A stretch of DNA of 64,000 nt, taken from JAPPOI01 sp028818055. Its GTDB lineage: Bacteria > Pseudomonadota > Alphaproteobacteria > Rhodobacterales > Rhodobacteraceae. Positions 35,663-45,277 of the stretch are shown piece by piece. The position numbers and the translations under genes were made by a program. The DNA lies in assembly GCA_965267405.1 (NCBI GenBank), contig OZ253954.1:1674001-1738000 (forward strand). Direction: 5' to 3'. The notes under the pieces were generated by a model. It was not told where the DNA came from, searched no databases, and saw only the letters and a list, made by a program, of their open reading frames with translations. How positions within the stretch are numbered: the stretch's first letter is position 1; every line of letters starts with the position of its first letter.

Positions 35663-35776
35663 GTGGTTGTCACCACCTTTCTAAGATAGAGTTGCATAAA
35701 AGTTGCAGGAGCCGCGCGTATAACAAAGGCCATCCTGTTTGTCTACTCAGCGCGACGCACTAAAATCGGGACTGTA

Positions 35777-36469
35777 ATGAGCAATAATCAGCACGAAAAG
35801 TTACTGGAAGCGATCCTTCAGCATGTGGTGTTCGACGGTTGGTCTGAAACCAGCTTTAAAGCCGCGTGCGCCGACCTGAACCTGAACGCTGAAGACGCAA
35901 AACTTTTGTGCCCAAGGGGCGCGATTGATCTTGCCCAGGCGTTTCATCGCGCTGGTGATGCCGCGATGGTTCAGGCAATGTCCGACGCTGATTTGTCTGG
36001 ATTTCGCTATAGCGAAAAAGTTGCGCAAGCATTGAAGTTTCGAGTTGCTGCGATGTCCGAGCATCGAGAAGCTGTGCGACGCGCATCCAGTTTGTTCGCT
36101 CTACCTCAGAATACGGGCGAAGGCGCGAAACTGATTTGGGAAACGGCCGATCATGTTTGGAAGGCGCTAGGCGACACTTCTGAAGACGTGAACTGGTACA
36201 CGAAACGCGCGACTCTTTCTGCGGTTTGGGCCGCCGTCGTCTTGTTCTGGTTGGGTGACGAGAGCGAAGGTTCAGAAGCCACAAGTGCGTTCATCGACCG
36301 ACGAATAGAGGATGTCATGCGCATTGAGAAAGCCAAAGCAGCTTTTCGCGAAAACCCGTTGACGCGCCCGTTTGCATCATTCCAATCGTCGCTTCTCTCG
36401 GGCATTCGTGCCCCGACTGATAGCGAGGTTGATGATTTGCCGGGTCGATGGGCGCCCCCAAAATCCTGA
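35777..36469 (+). CDS. COQ9 family protein
   Basis: 230 residues, helical. FDGWSETSFKAAC near residue 20 resembles the TetR-like helix region of COQ9, and the C-terminal WYTKRATLSAVWAAVVLFWLGDES is the strongest family signature, forming the lipid-binding amphipathic helix. COQ9 supports the COQ7 hydroxylation step in ubiquinone synthesis in mitochondria and related bacteria. The following quinone oxidoreductase starts 20 bases downstream. Confidence 0.87.
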   Translation: MSNNQHEKLLEAILQHVVFDGWSETSFKAACADLNLNAEDAKLLCPRGAIDLAQAFHRAGDAAMVQAMSDADLSGFRYSEKVAQALKFRVAAMSEHREAVRRASSLFALPQNTGEGAKLIWETADHVWKALGDTSEDVNWYTKRATLSAVWAAVVLFWLGDESEGSEATSAFIDRRIEDVMRIEKAKAAFRENPLTRPFASFQSSLLSGIRAPTDSEVDDLPGRWAPPKS

Positions 36470-36488
36470 AGATGTAAGGAAGCTGCCT

Positions 36489-37487
36489 GTGTCTTTGCCA
36501 AACATGATGCGTGCTGTCGAAATATCTGAATCCGGTGGCCCGGAGGTTCTCAAGCTTTGTGAGCGCCCGGTCCCAAAACCTGGGCCAGGCGAAGTGCTGC
36601 TGCGCGTGTCGCACGCCGGAGTGAATCGGCCAGACGCGCTGCAGCGCGCGGGCAATTACGCGCCACCGCCTGATGCGTCAGACCTTCCCGGTCTTGAAGC
36701 GGCTGGCCATATTGCGGCGATGGGTCCTGGCGTTCAGGATTGGAAAGAAGGTGATGCTGTCACGGCTTTGTTGCCGGGCGGGGGGTATGCTGAATACGTC
36801 GTGACCCCAGCAGATCATTGTTTGCCCGTCCCACAAAGTATGCCCTTGGCACATGCTGCCTGTCTTCCGGAAACTTTTTTCACAGTATGGTCCAATGTGT
36901 TCATGGCCTCAGGTTTGAAGGCAGGTCAGACGTTCTTGGTTCATGGCGGGACCAGCGGAATAGGAACGACAGCAATTCAACTGGCGCATCGATTTGGTGC
37001 GCGAGTGTTTGCGACCGCAGGTTCGCCAGAGAAAGTCGAGGTCTGTGAACGCCTTGGAGCGGAGCGTGGCATAAATTACCGCGAAGAAGATTTCGTGAGC
37101 ATTCTAAAGGACGCGGGTCGGGCTGACGTGATCCTTGATATGGTGGGTGGGTCCTACATCCAAAGAAACATCAAAGCCTTGAAAACAGATGGCCGCCTGC
37201 AAATGATAGCATTTCTTGGCGGCCCAAAGGCCGAGATAAACTTCGCTGAAATCATGGTGCGCCGGTTGACCGTGAGTGGATCAACGCTGCGTCCGCAATC
37301 CGTGGCGGCCAAAGCCGAGATTGCCAGACAACTTGCCGAGCATGTCTGGCCGCTACTTGATGCTGGACGCGTTGCACCTGTGATGGATAGCAGTTTTAAG
37401 TTGGAAGAGGCCGCCGACGCCCATCGTGCGCTGGAAGCCGATCACATTGGAAAGATTGTTTTGAACGTTCGAGAGGATACGACATGA
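36489..37487 (+). CDS. NAD(P)H-quinone oxidoreductase, zinc-independent MDR
   Basis: 332 residues from GTG 36489, seven bases after AAGGAAG. The GroES-like N-terminal part has HAGVNRPDALQRAGNY and the cofactor loop is VHGGTSGIGTTAIQLA. The pattern is that of the TIGR02824 (PIG3/QorB) group. It reduces quinones with NADPH. The stop overlaps the aldo/keto reductase start (ATGA), so the two are coupled; COQ9 upstream makes a quinone connection plausible but not proven. Confidence 0.88.
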   Translation: MSLPNMMRAVEISESGGPEVLKLCERPVPKPGPGEVLLRVSHAGVNRPDALQRAGNYAPPPDASDLPGLEAAGHIAAMGPGVQDWKEGDAVTALLPGGGYAEYVVTPADHCLPVPQSMPLAHAACLPETFFTVWSNVFMASGLKAGQTFLVHGGTSGIGTTAIQLAHRFGARVFATAGSPEKVEVCERLGAERGINYREEDFVSILKDAGRADVILDMVGGSYIQRNIKALKTDGRLQMIAFLGGPKAEINFAEIMVRRLTVSGSTLRPQSVAAKAEIARQLAEHVWPLLDAGRVAPVMDSSFKLEEAADAHRALEADHIGKIVLNVREDTT

Positions 37488-38308
37488 CCCTTGTTCCCAC
37501 ATATGGAGTATTGCCGGCACTTGGCTATGGAACGTTCAAGCGGTTGGGTGACGAATGCTACGGCTGTGTAACGCACGCGCTGGAAACCGGGTATCGGCAC
37601 ATTGATACAGCGGTGTTCTACAACAACGAAATTGAGGTCGGGAAAGCCATTCGCGAGAGCGGGGTTGCGCGAGATGATGTGTTTCTGACGACGAAGGTCT
37701 GGTTCGATTGTCTTGGCGCGGGTCAGGTCCGGGCCTCGGCCGAAGGCTCACTGGAACGCTTGGGTCTCGATCAAGTCGATCTTCTTCTCATCCATTGGCC
37801 ATCACCGAAAGACGAGGTGCCGCTTGCCCAATACATGGAAGAAATCGCATCGCTTAAAGCGGCTGGCCTGACAAAACACATTGGCGTTTCAAACTTCACT
37901 AAGCGCCACATCGATGAAGCCATTGAAGTTGTTGGCGTTGGCGAGATCGCCACGAACCAGTGCGAACTGAACGTCACGTTTCATAACACGCCTATCGTTG
38001 AGCATTGCAATAGCCTCGGTATTCCCATGACGGCCTATCTGCCGCTAGCCCGGGGAAGTGTAGCTGCCAACGGCGAACTTGAGCGATTGGCACAGAAACA
38101 TGACGCGACAGCATCGCAAATTGCTTTGGCGTGGCTTCTCGCGAAGGGACACATCGCCATCCCGACGTCATCCAAGAAAGAACGGATCGAAGAGAATTTC
38201 GGAGCGTTGAACATCTCGCTCAGTGCGGGAGATCTTATGGCTCTTGATGGTCTCGGCACAGACAACCGCTTGGTCGATGTCGAATGGTCGCCAAACTGGG
38301 ATCGCTAG
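37484..38308 (+). CDS. Aldo/keto reductase
   Basis: 274 residues. The catalytic tetrad is visible: Asp41 and Tyr46 (HIDTAVFYNNE), Lys71 (LTTKVW) and His104 (LLIHWP). NADPH-binding IPTSSKKERIEEN is near the end. The pattern resembles 2,5-diketo-D-gluconate reductase-type enzymes with broad aldehyde/ketone specificity. Translationally coupled to the quinone oxidoreductase. Its TAG stop shares four bases (CTAG) with the convergent RNase T2 gene. Confidence 0.88.
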   Translation: MTLVPTYGVLPALGYGTFKRLGDECYGCVTHALETGYRHIDTAVFYNNEIEVGKAIRESGVARDDVFLTTKVWFDCLGAGQVRASAEGSLERLGLDQVDLLLIHWPSPKDEVPLAQYMEEIASLKAAGLTKHIGVSNFTKRHIDEAIEVVGVGEIATNQCELNVTFHNTPIVEHCNSLGIPMTAYLPLARGSVAANGELERLAQKHDATASQIALAWLLAKGHIAIPTSSKKERIEENFGALNISLSAGDLMALDGLGTDNRLVDVEWSPNWDR

Positions 38309-38934
38309 CGGATCGGATCCAACAAAGCATCTTGCATGGTGCAGTCTCTTGCCACGTCGGGCGCGCAGTCGCGCGGCTCGAGTGATTTGCTGAGACATAT
38401 CCTGACCTCCTGAATGCGCCCGGACTTGCAGGTAACCGTCATCATGTCGTCAGACAGGGTTTCGTTCTCTTCCAGGAACGCTTCTTCGATGACTTCAGCG
38501 GGAACTCTTACGGGAGTTTTCAATTTGCGCAGTAGTTCAGGGCGAACAATTCTTTCGTAGGCCTCACGCGACACTTCGTAGTAGTCGTCGGCGCTTAGGC
38601 CGGAGCACCGACCGTGTTTATTCCATTGGTGCCAAGCGCTTCCGGAACTTCCGTATAAATCGGCCAGCGCGCGAGTGTCAGCCCGACTCGGATTGCGAGC
38701 GGATGTTGGGCAATAGCTTGGCCATCCTTGTTCGTATTGCGGCCAAAGGCCGTGAAGAACCCAGCCAAAGTCTGCGTCTTCATCACATTGAGGTGAATTT
38801 CTGCGATCCCCTTCAAGTGCGCACCAAGTCGGAGACCAAGACAGAGACAGCACGTAATAGTCAAAATCACCGGCTTTTTCCCCTTCGGCGGCAACTCCTG
38901 CAGCCATCAACACCCAACACAAAAACGCGCGCAT
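38305..38934 (-). CDS. Ribonuclease T2 family protein
   Basis: 209 residues from ATG 38934, behind AAGGAAGAGG. A signal peptide MRAFLCWVLMAAGVAA points to the periplasm. LSLSWSPTWC and HGLWPQ (His61) are the first conserved segment. The second, WHQWNKHGRC at 101-110, keeps His102, Lys106 and His107 but has Gln103 where the family normally has Glu. Six or more cysteines suit disulfides. RNase T2 enzymes cleave RNA through 2',3'-cyclic phosphates; the substitution may reduce activity. Confidence 0.85.
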   Translation of the reverse strand: MRAFLCWVLMAAGVAAEGEKAGDFDYYVLSLSWSPTWCALEGDRRNSPQCDEDADFGWVLHGLWPQYEQGWPSYCPTSARNPSRADTRALADLYGSSGSAWHQWNKHGRCSGLSADDYYEVSREAYERIVRPELLRKLKTPVRVPAEVIEEAFLEENETLSDDMMTVTCKSGRIQEVRICLSKSLEPRDCAPDVARDCTMQDALLDPIR

Positions 38935-39060
38935 TGCCTCTTCCTTATTTTGGTTCTTGGGATTATATACCCTCCAACTTCCCCGAAAACGAGGATGTGA
39001 TCCCCAAAAAGGATCGGCCGTTTTCCCGGCGCAAGATCGTATTGTCAGGAGCGTGACGAG

Positions 39061-39825
39061 ATGAACAAACCGATTATGGCAAAAGCCACTGCCGTTTGGC
39101 TGGTTGATAACACGACCATCAGCTTCAAACAGATTGCTGATTTTTGTGGGCTGCACGAACTTGAGGTGCAGGGGATCGCCGATGGCGATGTTGCGACCGG
39201 CGTCAAAGGGTTTGATCCTGTTTCGAATAATCAGCTGACTCAGGAAGAAATTGACGCGGCCGAAAAAGACCCACTTCACAAGTTGAAGCTGAAGTTCAAC
39301 CCTGCTGCAGTTGGCGAAGAAAAGCGCCGCGGCCCGCGTTATACACCGCTGTCTAAGCGTCAGGATCGCCCCGCGGCCATCCTTTGGCTGGTAAAATTCC
39401 ATCCGGAATTGACGGACGGCCAAATTTCGAAGCTGGTTGGCACAACAAAGCCAACTATCCAGTCGATTCGCGAGCGCACCCACTGGAACATCTCGAACAT
39501 TCAGCCTGTTGACCCTGTCGCTCTTGGTTTGACCAAGCAAAGTGAGCTGGACGCAGCGGTTCAGAAGGCGAACGAAAAGAAGGCCAAGGAAGGCTCTGTC
39601 ATGTCGGACGACGAGCGCCGCAAGCTTGTGTCGACTGAACAGTCTCTTGGCATGGAAACTGAGCCTAAGATTCCGACAGCCATTTCGGGTTTGGAAACGT
39701 TCACGCTGAATGAAGACGCTGAAGGCGAAAGCTCTGAGACCGAGATCGGTGCTGACGACGAAATCGACGCTGATAGCTTCTTCAATCTGCCCGGTGACAG
39801 CGACGAAGAAAAAAGCGAAGACTGA
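39061..39825 (+). CDS. trcR: Cell cycle regulator TrcR (DUF1013)
   Basis: 254 residues. MNKPIMAKATAVWLVDNTT and IADFCGLHELEVQGIADGD form a first helix-turn-helix-like part, and LVKFHPELTDGQISKLVGTT a second. The C-terminal 60 residues are acidic (ending DSDEEKSED). DUF1013 proteins are conserved in alphaproteobacteria and TrcR of Caulobacter acts with RNA polymerase in cell-cycle transcription. Stand-alone gene. Confidence 0.9.
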   Translation: MNKPIMAKATAVWLVDNTTISFKQIADFCGLHELEVQGIADGDVATGVKGFDPVSNNQLTQEEIDAAEKDPLHKLKLKFNPAAVGEEKRRGPRYTPLSKRQDRPAAILWLVKFHPELTDGQISKLVGTTKPTIQSIRERTHWNISNIQPVDPVALGLTKQSELDAAVQKANEKKAKEGSVMSDDERRKLVSTEQSLGMETEPKIPTAISGLETFTLNEDAEGESSETEIGADDEIDADSFFNLPGDSDEEKSED

Positions 39826-39833
39826 ACTTGGCC

Positions 39834-40613
39834 CTAATCCAGTTCGAGATGTTCGGCTATTCGGTCGCGCATTTTTTTCGCCTCATCTAAAGTCAACACT
39901 GGCATGCAGCGCTGGCTCGTACCGTCCGCGGATGAGTCATCGAGAATCTCGACGGCCTCGAAATCTAAACCATAAGGTTTTGAAAACAGATCAATTGGGC
40001 GCATGTCGCCGGTTGGAATGTCTCTATTTTCTAACCGCGGTCCAGTTGGCATTCCGTTGGAGGTGACAAGGGTACGTGGTATTTTTGCGGAGATGATATT
40101 TTCCAGAGCCAACAAGATGTCCCGTTCACTCAAGTGAATCCAACAGTCGCGGCAGATGAGCAAATCACATTCTGGAAGCACATCAGCCGTCAAATCAATC
40201 TTCTGAAAGGATACGTGCTCGTCGGCGAATGCCTGAGTATTGGAATCGATCAACGGTTGAACTATGTCGCCCCCGATATAGACGATGTCCGTATCTTGGA
40301 TGACGAGCTTCATCCAATTAAAGTCTCCGCAAGGTACATCCAGAACAGTTTTTATGTCGTGACGTTCGAAAAATTCTGGAAGTTCAGAACGCAAGTGCTG
40401 GGTGAATTCTATCGTTGATCCCGAACCGCTCTTCGATTCTAAGTCATTCCAATGATTGGAGTTGTAGATTTCTGTGAAGCGATCTTCTGCGTGGCGTAGC
40501 TTTAGGATCCTGTTTCTTCGGCTTCCTGTTGTTGCCTTGGAGATTGTTTTGTGGATAGCACCGGCCAATCCGTATTCCCTGACGCGGGCCTGGAACTTCC
40601 GTATTGCTTTCAT
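39834..40613 (-). CDS. Class I SAM-dependent methyltransferase
   Basis: 259 residues. TVLDVPCGDFNWMKLV near residue 89 is the SAM-binding motif I, YIGGDIVQPLI the acidic strand 2, and CDLLICRDCWIHLSERD the motif around strand 4. The substrate is unknown; the fold resembles small-molecule or sugar methyltransferases. Base composition differs: three sampled 60-base lines (starting 40081, 40201, 40321) have 25, 29 and 25 G+C, well below neighbouring genes, suggesting acquisition from elsewhere. Confidence 0.75.
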   Translation of the reverse strand: MKAIRKFQARVREYGLAGAIHKTISKATTGSRRNRILKLRHAEDRFTEIYNSNHWNDLESKSGSGSTIEFTQHLRSELPEFFERHDIKTVLDVPCGDFNWMKLVIQDTDIVYIGGDIVQPLIDSNTQAFADEHVSFQKIDLTADVLPECDLLICRDCWIHLSERDILLALENIISAKIPRTLVTSNGMPTGPRLENRDIPTGDMRPIDLFSKPYGLDFEAVEILDDSSADGTSQRCMPVLTLDEAKKMRDRIAEHLELD

Positions 40614-40698
40614 TTTGTCGGGCCTTTTACTTTCCAGGAGATTTTCGATCTATCTCAAATTCAGATAGGATACTAACGCCACTTACTCAGACGGGATA

Positions 40699-41292
40699 CT
40701 ACAGTGATTTGCGCGCGTTGAGCGCGGCAGTGATCGTACCGTCATCAAGGTAGTCAAGCTCGCCACCAATCGGAACGCCCTTTGCAAGCGAGGTGACCGT
40801 GACCCGGTCCCCCAATTGGTCGGCGATATAATGTGCCGTGGTTTGGCCATCTATGGTTGCGTTTAGTGCAAGGATAACTTCCGAAACTTTTTCGGTGACG
40901 ACGCGATCGACCAATTTCGGAATGCGTAGCTCATCTGGTCCCACGGCGTCCAACGCGCTCAAAGTGCCGCCTAACACATGATATCGGCCTTTGAAGACCG
41001 AAGCTCGTTCCATGGCCCATAGATCTGCGACGTCCTCGACAACACAAAGTTCTCCGTTGGCCCGCTTTTCGCTTTGACAGATATCGCACACATCGGTGGT
41101 GCCGATGTTCCCGCAGTTCAGGCATTCTTTGGCGGTTTCTGCAACTTGGCGCATAGCGTCGGCAAGCGGCAAGAGGATGTGACCGCGTTTCTTGATCATG
41201 TGTAGGACGGCGCGGCGCGCAGACCTGGGGCCAAGCCCAGGAAGCTTGGCCATCATTTCAATCAGGTTCTCCAGCTCGGAGGCGGGTTTCAT
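40699..41292 (-). CDS. recR: Recombination protein RecR
   Basis: 197 residues. Helix-hairpin-helix (LPGLGPRSARRAVLHMI), four-cysteine zinc finger with Cys57, Cys60, Cys69 and Cys72, then a Toprim domain (LCVVEDVADLWAMERA). It loads RecA with RecF/RecO at gaps. Last gene of the dnaX-ybaB-recR operon, 41 bases after the YbaB gene. Confidence 0.94.
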   Translation of the reverse strand: MKPASELENLIEMMAKLPGLGPRSARRAVLHMIKKRGHILLPLADAMRQVAETAKECLNCGNIGTTDVCDICQSEKRANGELCVVEDVADLWAMERASVFKGRYHVLGGTLSALDAVGPDELRIPKLVDRVVTEKVSEVILALNATIDGQTTAHYIADQLGDRVTVTSLAKGVPIGGELDYLDDGTITAALNARKSL

Positions 41293-41333
41293 GGACTGCT
41301 CTTTGCCTCTGCCGATGTTTGCTTGATGCTACC

Positions 41334-41678
41334 TTAGAACGGCAGCTTCATGTTGGCCGGAAGACCCAGGCTTTCCGTCAACGACTGCATTTCTTCGGCA
41401 TGTTTTTGTGTCGCTTTGGTCTGAGCTTCCTTGATCGCGGCAAGGATTAAATCCTCGACGACTTCCTTTTCGTTCGGGTCGAAGATTGTCGGATCGATGT
41501 CTAATCCTGTTAGCTCACCTTTTGCAGTAGCAGTTGCTTTAACGAGCCCGGCTCCGCTTTCGCCGACAACATAGGTAGTATTCAGGCGTTCCTGAAGCTC
41601 ACCCATCTTCGCTTCCATCTCTTGTGCGGCTTTCATCATCTTGCCCATGTCGGCAAGGCCGCCGAGGTTCTTCAACAT
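41334..41678 (-). CDS. YbaB/EbfC family nucleoid protein
   Basis: 114 residues: MLKNLGGLADMGKMMKAAQEMEAKM then VVGESGAGLVKATATAKGEL. Dimeric tweezer-shaped DNA-binding protein; precise role unclear. Sits between dnaX and recR as in most bacteria, 63 bases after dnaX. Confidence 0.92.
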   Translation of the reverse strand: MLKNLGGLADMGKMMKAAQEMEAKMGELQERLNTTYVVGESGAGLVKATATAKGELTGLDIDPTIFDPNEKEVVEDLILAAIKEAQTKATQKHAEEMQSLTESLGLPANMKLPF

Positions 41679-41741
41679 GATCGTCTCCTCTGAACGATGT
41701 TCTTGTCTAAATACGGTCGCGGCTGGGATGCGACAAGGGGA

Positions 41742-43505
41742 TCACTCTTCTTCGAATGGGTCCCATTCGTCTTCCACTTCAGCCAAAGCCTCGGTCGCGG
41801 TTTCTGATGCGATTTCTTCGGCAGTCTTCAAATCGGCAATGCGACTCCCCGGGAATGCCGATAGAATTGCTGCGACGGTGGGATCTTCGCGTGCCTGTTC
41901 TTCCAAAGCGTTGCGTTTCTGGTCCCGGGCCTCGGCGATCGTAGGTTCGCCACCGTCGGCAGCTACGGATACGGCCCAGCGCACACCGGTCCAGCTTTGC
42001 AGTCGAGAGCCCAGCCTTTGCGCCAGATCGGCTGCAGCGTTTGGGGCAGGAGAAAACTCAATTCGACCCGGCTGGTATGAAATCAGGCGAACACCGCCTT
42101 CAACTTCGACCAATAGTTTCACGTCACGGTTTGCGCGAATGACATCTACTACATGCTGAAATGTCGGAAACCGGGCCAGAGCAGAGCTCGGGTCTTGTGC
42201 CAATGCAGTCTGGGCACCCGAAGCGGTGACATTTCCGCCGCTTGTCATCGATGCCTGTCGGTCAGCAACTGCTTTTGCACCGCTCGAAGTCGTCGATGTT
42301 GATCCACCATTGCCGCCTCCGGGCCCTGCGGGAGGAGGTGTTGCATCTTTAAGTTTGGCCACCAACTCGCCTGGTGTCGGCATCTCTGCGACGTGCGTCA
42401 TGCGAATGATCGCCATTTCAGCAGCCATCATCGCATTCGGAGCTTTTCCAACTTCGTCCAAGGCCTTCAGGCACATCTGCCACATGCGTGCCAGTACCGG
42501 CATTGCCAACTTGTCGGCCATCGCGGAACCCCGTGCACGCTCGTCAGGGCTTACAGTTGGGTCGTCGGACGCTTCGGGTGTAATGCGGATGACGCTGATC
42601 CAGTGTGTGATCTCTGCTAGGTCACGCAGCACTGCCAACGGATCCGCGCCATCAGCGTACTGTGACGAAAGCTCCGTCAATGCACCGGCTGCATCACCTG
42701 ACATGATGAGATCGAACAGGTCCATTACGCGACCACGGTCGGCCAATCCAAGCATGGCCCTGACCTGATCCACAGTCGTTTCTCCTGCGCCGTGGCTGAT
42801 CGCCTGGTCAAGGAGAGATTGAGCGTCCCGTGCTGAACCTTCGGCCGCGCGCGTGATCAATGCCAGTGCGTCGTCAGAAATCTCAGCGCCTTCTGCTGTC
42901 GCAATGCGTCGCAGCATTGCGATCATAACTTCCGGCTCAATACGGCGAAGATCGAACCGTTGGCACCTGGACAGGACCGTCACGGGGACTTTCCGGATCT
43001 CAGTCGTCGCAAATATGAATTTTACATGCGCCGGTGGCTCTTCCAGAGTTTTCAGCAGCGCATTAAAAGCGCTGGTCGAAAGCATGTGGACTTCATCGAT
43101 GATGTAGATTTTGAAACGTGCACTGGCTGCGCGATATGCAACGCTGTCGATAATTTCCCGAATATCGTTGACGCCCGTGCGGCTTGCCGCATCCATTTCA
43201 AGCACATCGACATGGCGCCCTTCGGTGATGGCAACGCAGTGCTCACATTCGCCGCACGGGTCAGTGGTTGGGCCGCCATTCCCATCAGGTCCGATGCAAT
43301 TCATGCCCTTCGCAATGATGCGGGCAGTCGTGGTTTTCCCGGTTCCGCGGATCCCGGTCATAATGAACGCCTGCGCTATGCGATCGGCTTCGAACGCATT
43401 GCGCAAAGTCCGCACCATTGCGTCCTGCCCGACGAGGTCGGCAAACGTTTCTGGCCGGTATTTGCGCGCCAGCACCTGATAGCCTGTGTCCGCAGTCTCG
43501 CTCAT
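41742..43505 (-). CDS. dnaX: DNA polymerase III subunits gamma/tau
   Basis: 587 residues from ATG 43505 (MSETADTGYQVLARKYRP). Walker A GIRGTGKTT is at 51-59, followed by a zinc module with Cys residues in the region CIGPDGNGGPTTDPCGECEHC (landmark), Walker B IYIIDEVHML and the SRC motif TVLSRCQRFDLRR. Domain III and a Gly/Pro-rich linker (near 400-430) lead into the tau-specific C-terminus. It is the clamp-loader ATPase. No obvious slippery A-run was seen, so a separate gamma product is not predicted. Confidence 0.94.
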   Translation of the reverse strand: MSETADTGYQVLARKYRPETFADLVGQDAMVRTLRNAFEADRIAQAFIMTGIRGTGKTTTARIIAKGMNCIGPDGNGGPTTDPCGECEHCVAITEGRHVDVLEMDAASRTGVNDIREIIDSVAYRAASARFKIYIIDEVHMLSTSAFNALLKTLEEPPAHVKFIFATTEIRKVPVTVLSRCQRFDLRRIEPEVMIAMLRRIATAEGAEISDDALALITRAAEGSARDAQSLLDQAISHGAGETTVDQVRAMLGLADRGRVMDLFDLIMSGDAAGALTELSSQYADGADPLAVLRDLAEITHWISVIRITPEASDDPTVSPDERARGSAMADKLAMPVLARMWQMCLKALDEVGKAPNAMMAAEMAIIRMTHVAEMPTPGELVAKLKDATPPPAGPGGGNGGSTSTTSSGAKAVADRQASMTSGGNVTASGAQTALAQDPSSALARFPTFQHVVDVIRANRDVKLLVEVEGGVRLISYQPGRIEFSPAPNAAADLAQRLGSRLQSWTGVRWAVSVAADGGEPTIAEARDQKRNALEEQAREDPTVAAILSAFPGSRIADLKTAEEIASETATEALAEVEDEWDPFEEE

Positions 43506-43738
43506 ATTCCCCACGCGGATTCGTGACCAGTTGACCCTAAACCGGAGCGCCGGAAGCGTCCACCGCTCGTACTTGTTGATGCACCTAAAATCGCGTAGTT
43601 TCTTGACGTCGCAAGGGGCGACATCCTGATCCGCGGAAAGCTGTCTACGGCACCCCTGATTTGATTTGATCGACATTTGTCGGCGTTTCTCTGGCCCGAA
43701 TAGCGGATCGGCGGGCAATTCAATGAGGAGCCCCGATT

Positions 43739-45277
43739 ATGAAATCCCTTGACCAATTGCGTCGCGATGCAAAAGCACTTCGCAAAGACTTTGAAGCTGG
43801 CGAAGCACGCGCATCAGCACGGATCAAAAACTACCCTCCACGACCGGCAGGCGAGACACTCAAGCATGCGGACTACCTGCATGTGATTGCGCTTGAGAAC
43901 AGTTTTCCGTCCTGGCCGAAACTTGTTTGGGCAGTGGAAAACCTGGGCCTTGATCGCGCGGCCAAACAGCAACGACTAAAGATCGCTGTCTACCACGGCC
44001 AAAATTGGGTGATCGATCGACTGTTGAATGACACGCCCGACCTTGCAGATGGCGCATTTGAGCTTGAGGTAGCCCTTTTACGAGAAGACGCTGTCGCAAA
44101 GGCATTAAAGTCTGATCCTAGTCTTGCAACGCAAGATTTTGGCAACCGCCGACCGATAGTTCATCTTGCATTTTCGAAGCACATTCAGGCCCATCCAGAG
44201 TTCGCAAGTGATATGTTGGCCATTGCGGAATTATTGGTCGCCAATGGAGCGGATGTGAATGATGGTTTTGCTCATATGGTGGGCGAAGACTACAAATTGC
44301 CGGTTCTCTACGGCGCCATAGGTCACGCCAACAATATGGTGCTGGGCCGGTGGTTTTTGGAGCACGGGGCAAATCCAAACGACGGCGAATCTCTCTATCA
44401 CGCAACCGAGCTTGGGCATCATGACGGGCTTAAGATGTTGCTCGAGTTTGGTGCTGATCCACGAGGAACCAATGCCTTGCTGCGCGCAATGGACTTCGAC
44501 GATGTTGATGCCGTTCGTTTGCTGATGAATGCAGGCGCCTTGGCTGACGAATTCAATGGCGCGCATGTTGGTGGTGAAGCACCTTGGGTTGTTCCCGCTT
44601 TGCACCAAGCAGCGAGACGCATGAGTTCCCACGAGATGGTGATGACACTGCTTGACGGCGGCGCTGATCCTCGTCGCGAATTTGAAGGCATGACGCCTTA
44701 CGCCTATGCGCGTGTCTTCGGGAACCAGATCTTGGCAGATGAATTGGAAAAGCGTGGGCATCAAACCCCGCTGTCACCTATTGAACAACGGCTCAGCGAG
44801 ATTGCTGACGGAACGGTTATTTCCATCGGGGAAATGTCCTCAGAAGATCTTCCAGAGGCATGTCGGAACATCATCCGCATGATCCTTCATCTTCCGGGAA
44901 AACTTGGGCATGTTCAAAGGCTGGTCGATTCCGGTGTTCCACATGATGTTCCGGACAACGAAGGCCTAACTCCTGTTCAGGTCGCCGGTTGGGAAGGATT
45001 GCCCGATGTGATGGGGTACCTGTTGTCTCTTGGTCCTGATCTGGAGCACATCAACGGCTACGGCGGTACACTTCTTTCCACAATTATTCATGGGTCTGAG
45101 AACAATCCAAACAATGAAAACCGAGATTATTCCGCCTGCCTTGAACTGGCACTTGAGGCCGGCGTTCCGCTGCCAAAGCGGGCAATCGAATTGGCTGGCG
45201 ACCCAAGCATCGCGGCATTTCTGGCCGATTGGGCTGAGGCCCATCCGGGTCAAGTAGTGGAGGGCGGAGTTGGCTGA
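43739..45277 (+). CDS. Ankyrin-repeat protein
   Basis: 512 residues, GAGGAG eight bases before ATG 43739. Ankyrin-like units are visible as IAELLVANGADVNDG, VLGRWFLEHGANPND, LKMLLEFGADPRGT, AVRLLMNAGALADEF, VMTLLDGGADPRREF and, after a gap, GLTPVQVAGWEGLPDVMGYLLSLG. No signal peptide or membrane segment. A protein-binding scaffold with unknown partners. The last eight bases overlap the next gene, a dual-specificity phosphatase-like protein, so a functional link is likely. Confidence 0.85.
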   Translation: MKSLDQLRRDAKALRKDFEAGEARASARIKNYPPRPAGETLKHADYLHVIALENSFPSWPKLVWAVENLGLDRAAKQQRLKIAVYHGQNWVIDRLLNDTPDLADGAFELEVALLREDAVAKALKSDPSLATQDFGNRRPIVHLAFSKHIQAHPEFASDMLAIAELLVANGADVNDGFAHMVGEDYKLPVLYGAIGHANNMVLGRWFLEHGANPNDGESLYHATELGHHDGLKMLLEFGADPRGTNALLRAMDFDDVDAVRLLMNAGALADEFNGAHVGGEAPWVVPALHQAARRMSSHEMVMTLLDGGADPRREFEGMTPYAYARVFGNQILADELEKRGHQTPLSPIEQRLSEIADGTVISIGEMSSEDLPEACRNIIRMILHLPGKLGHVQRLVDSGVPHDVPDNEGLTPVQVAGWEGLPDVMGYLLSLGPDLEHINGYGGTLLSTIIHGSENNPNNENRDYSACLELALEAGVPLPKRAIELAGDPSIAAFLADWAEAHPGQVVEGGVG

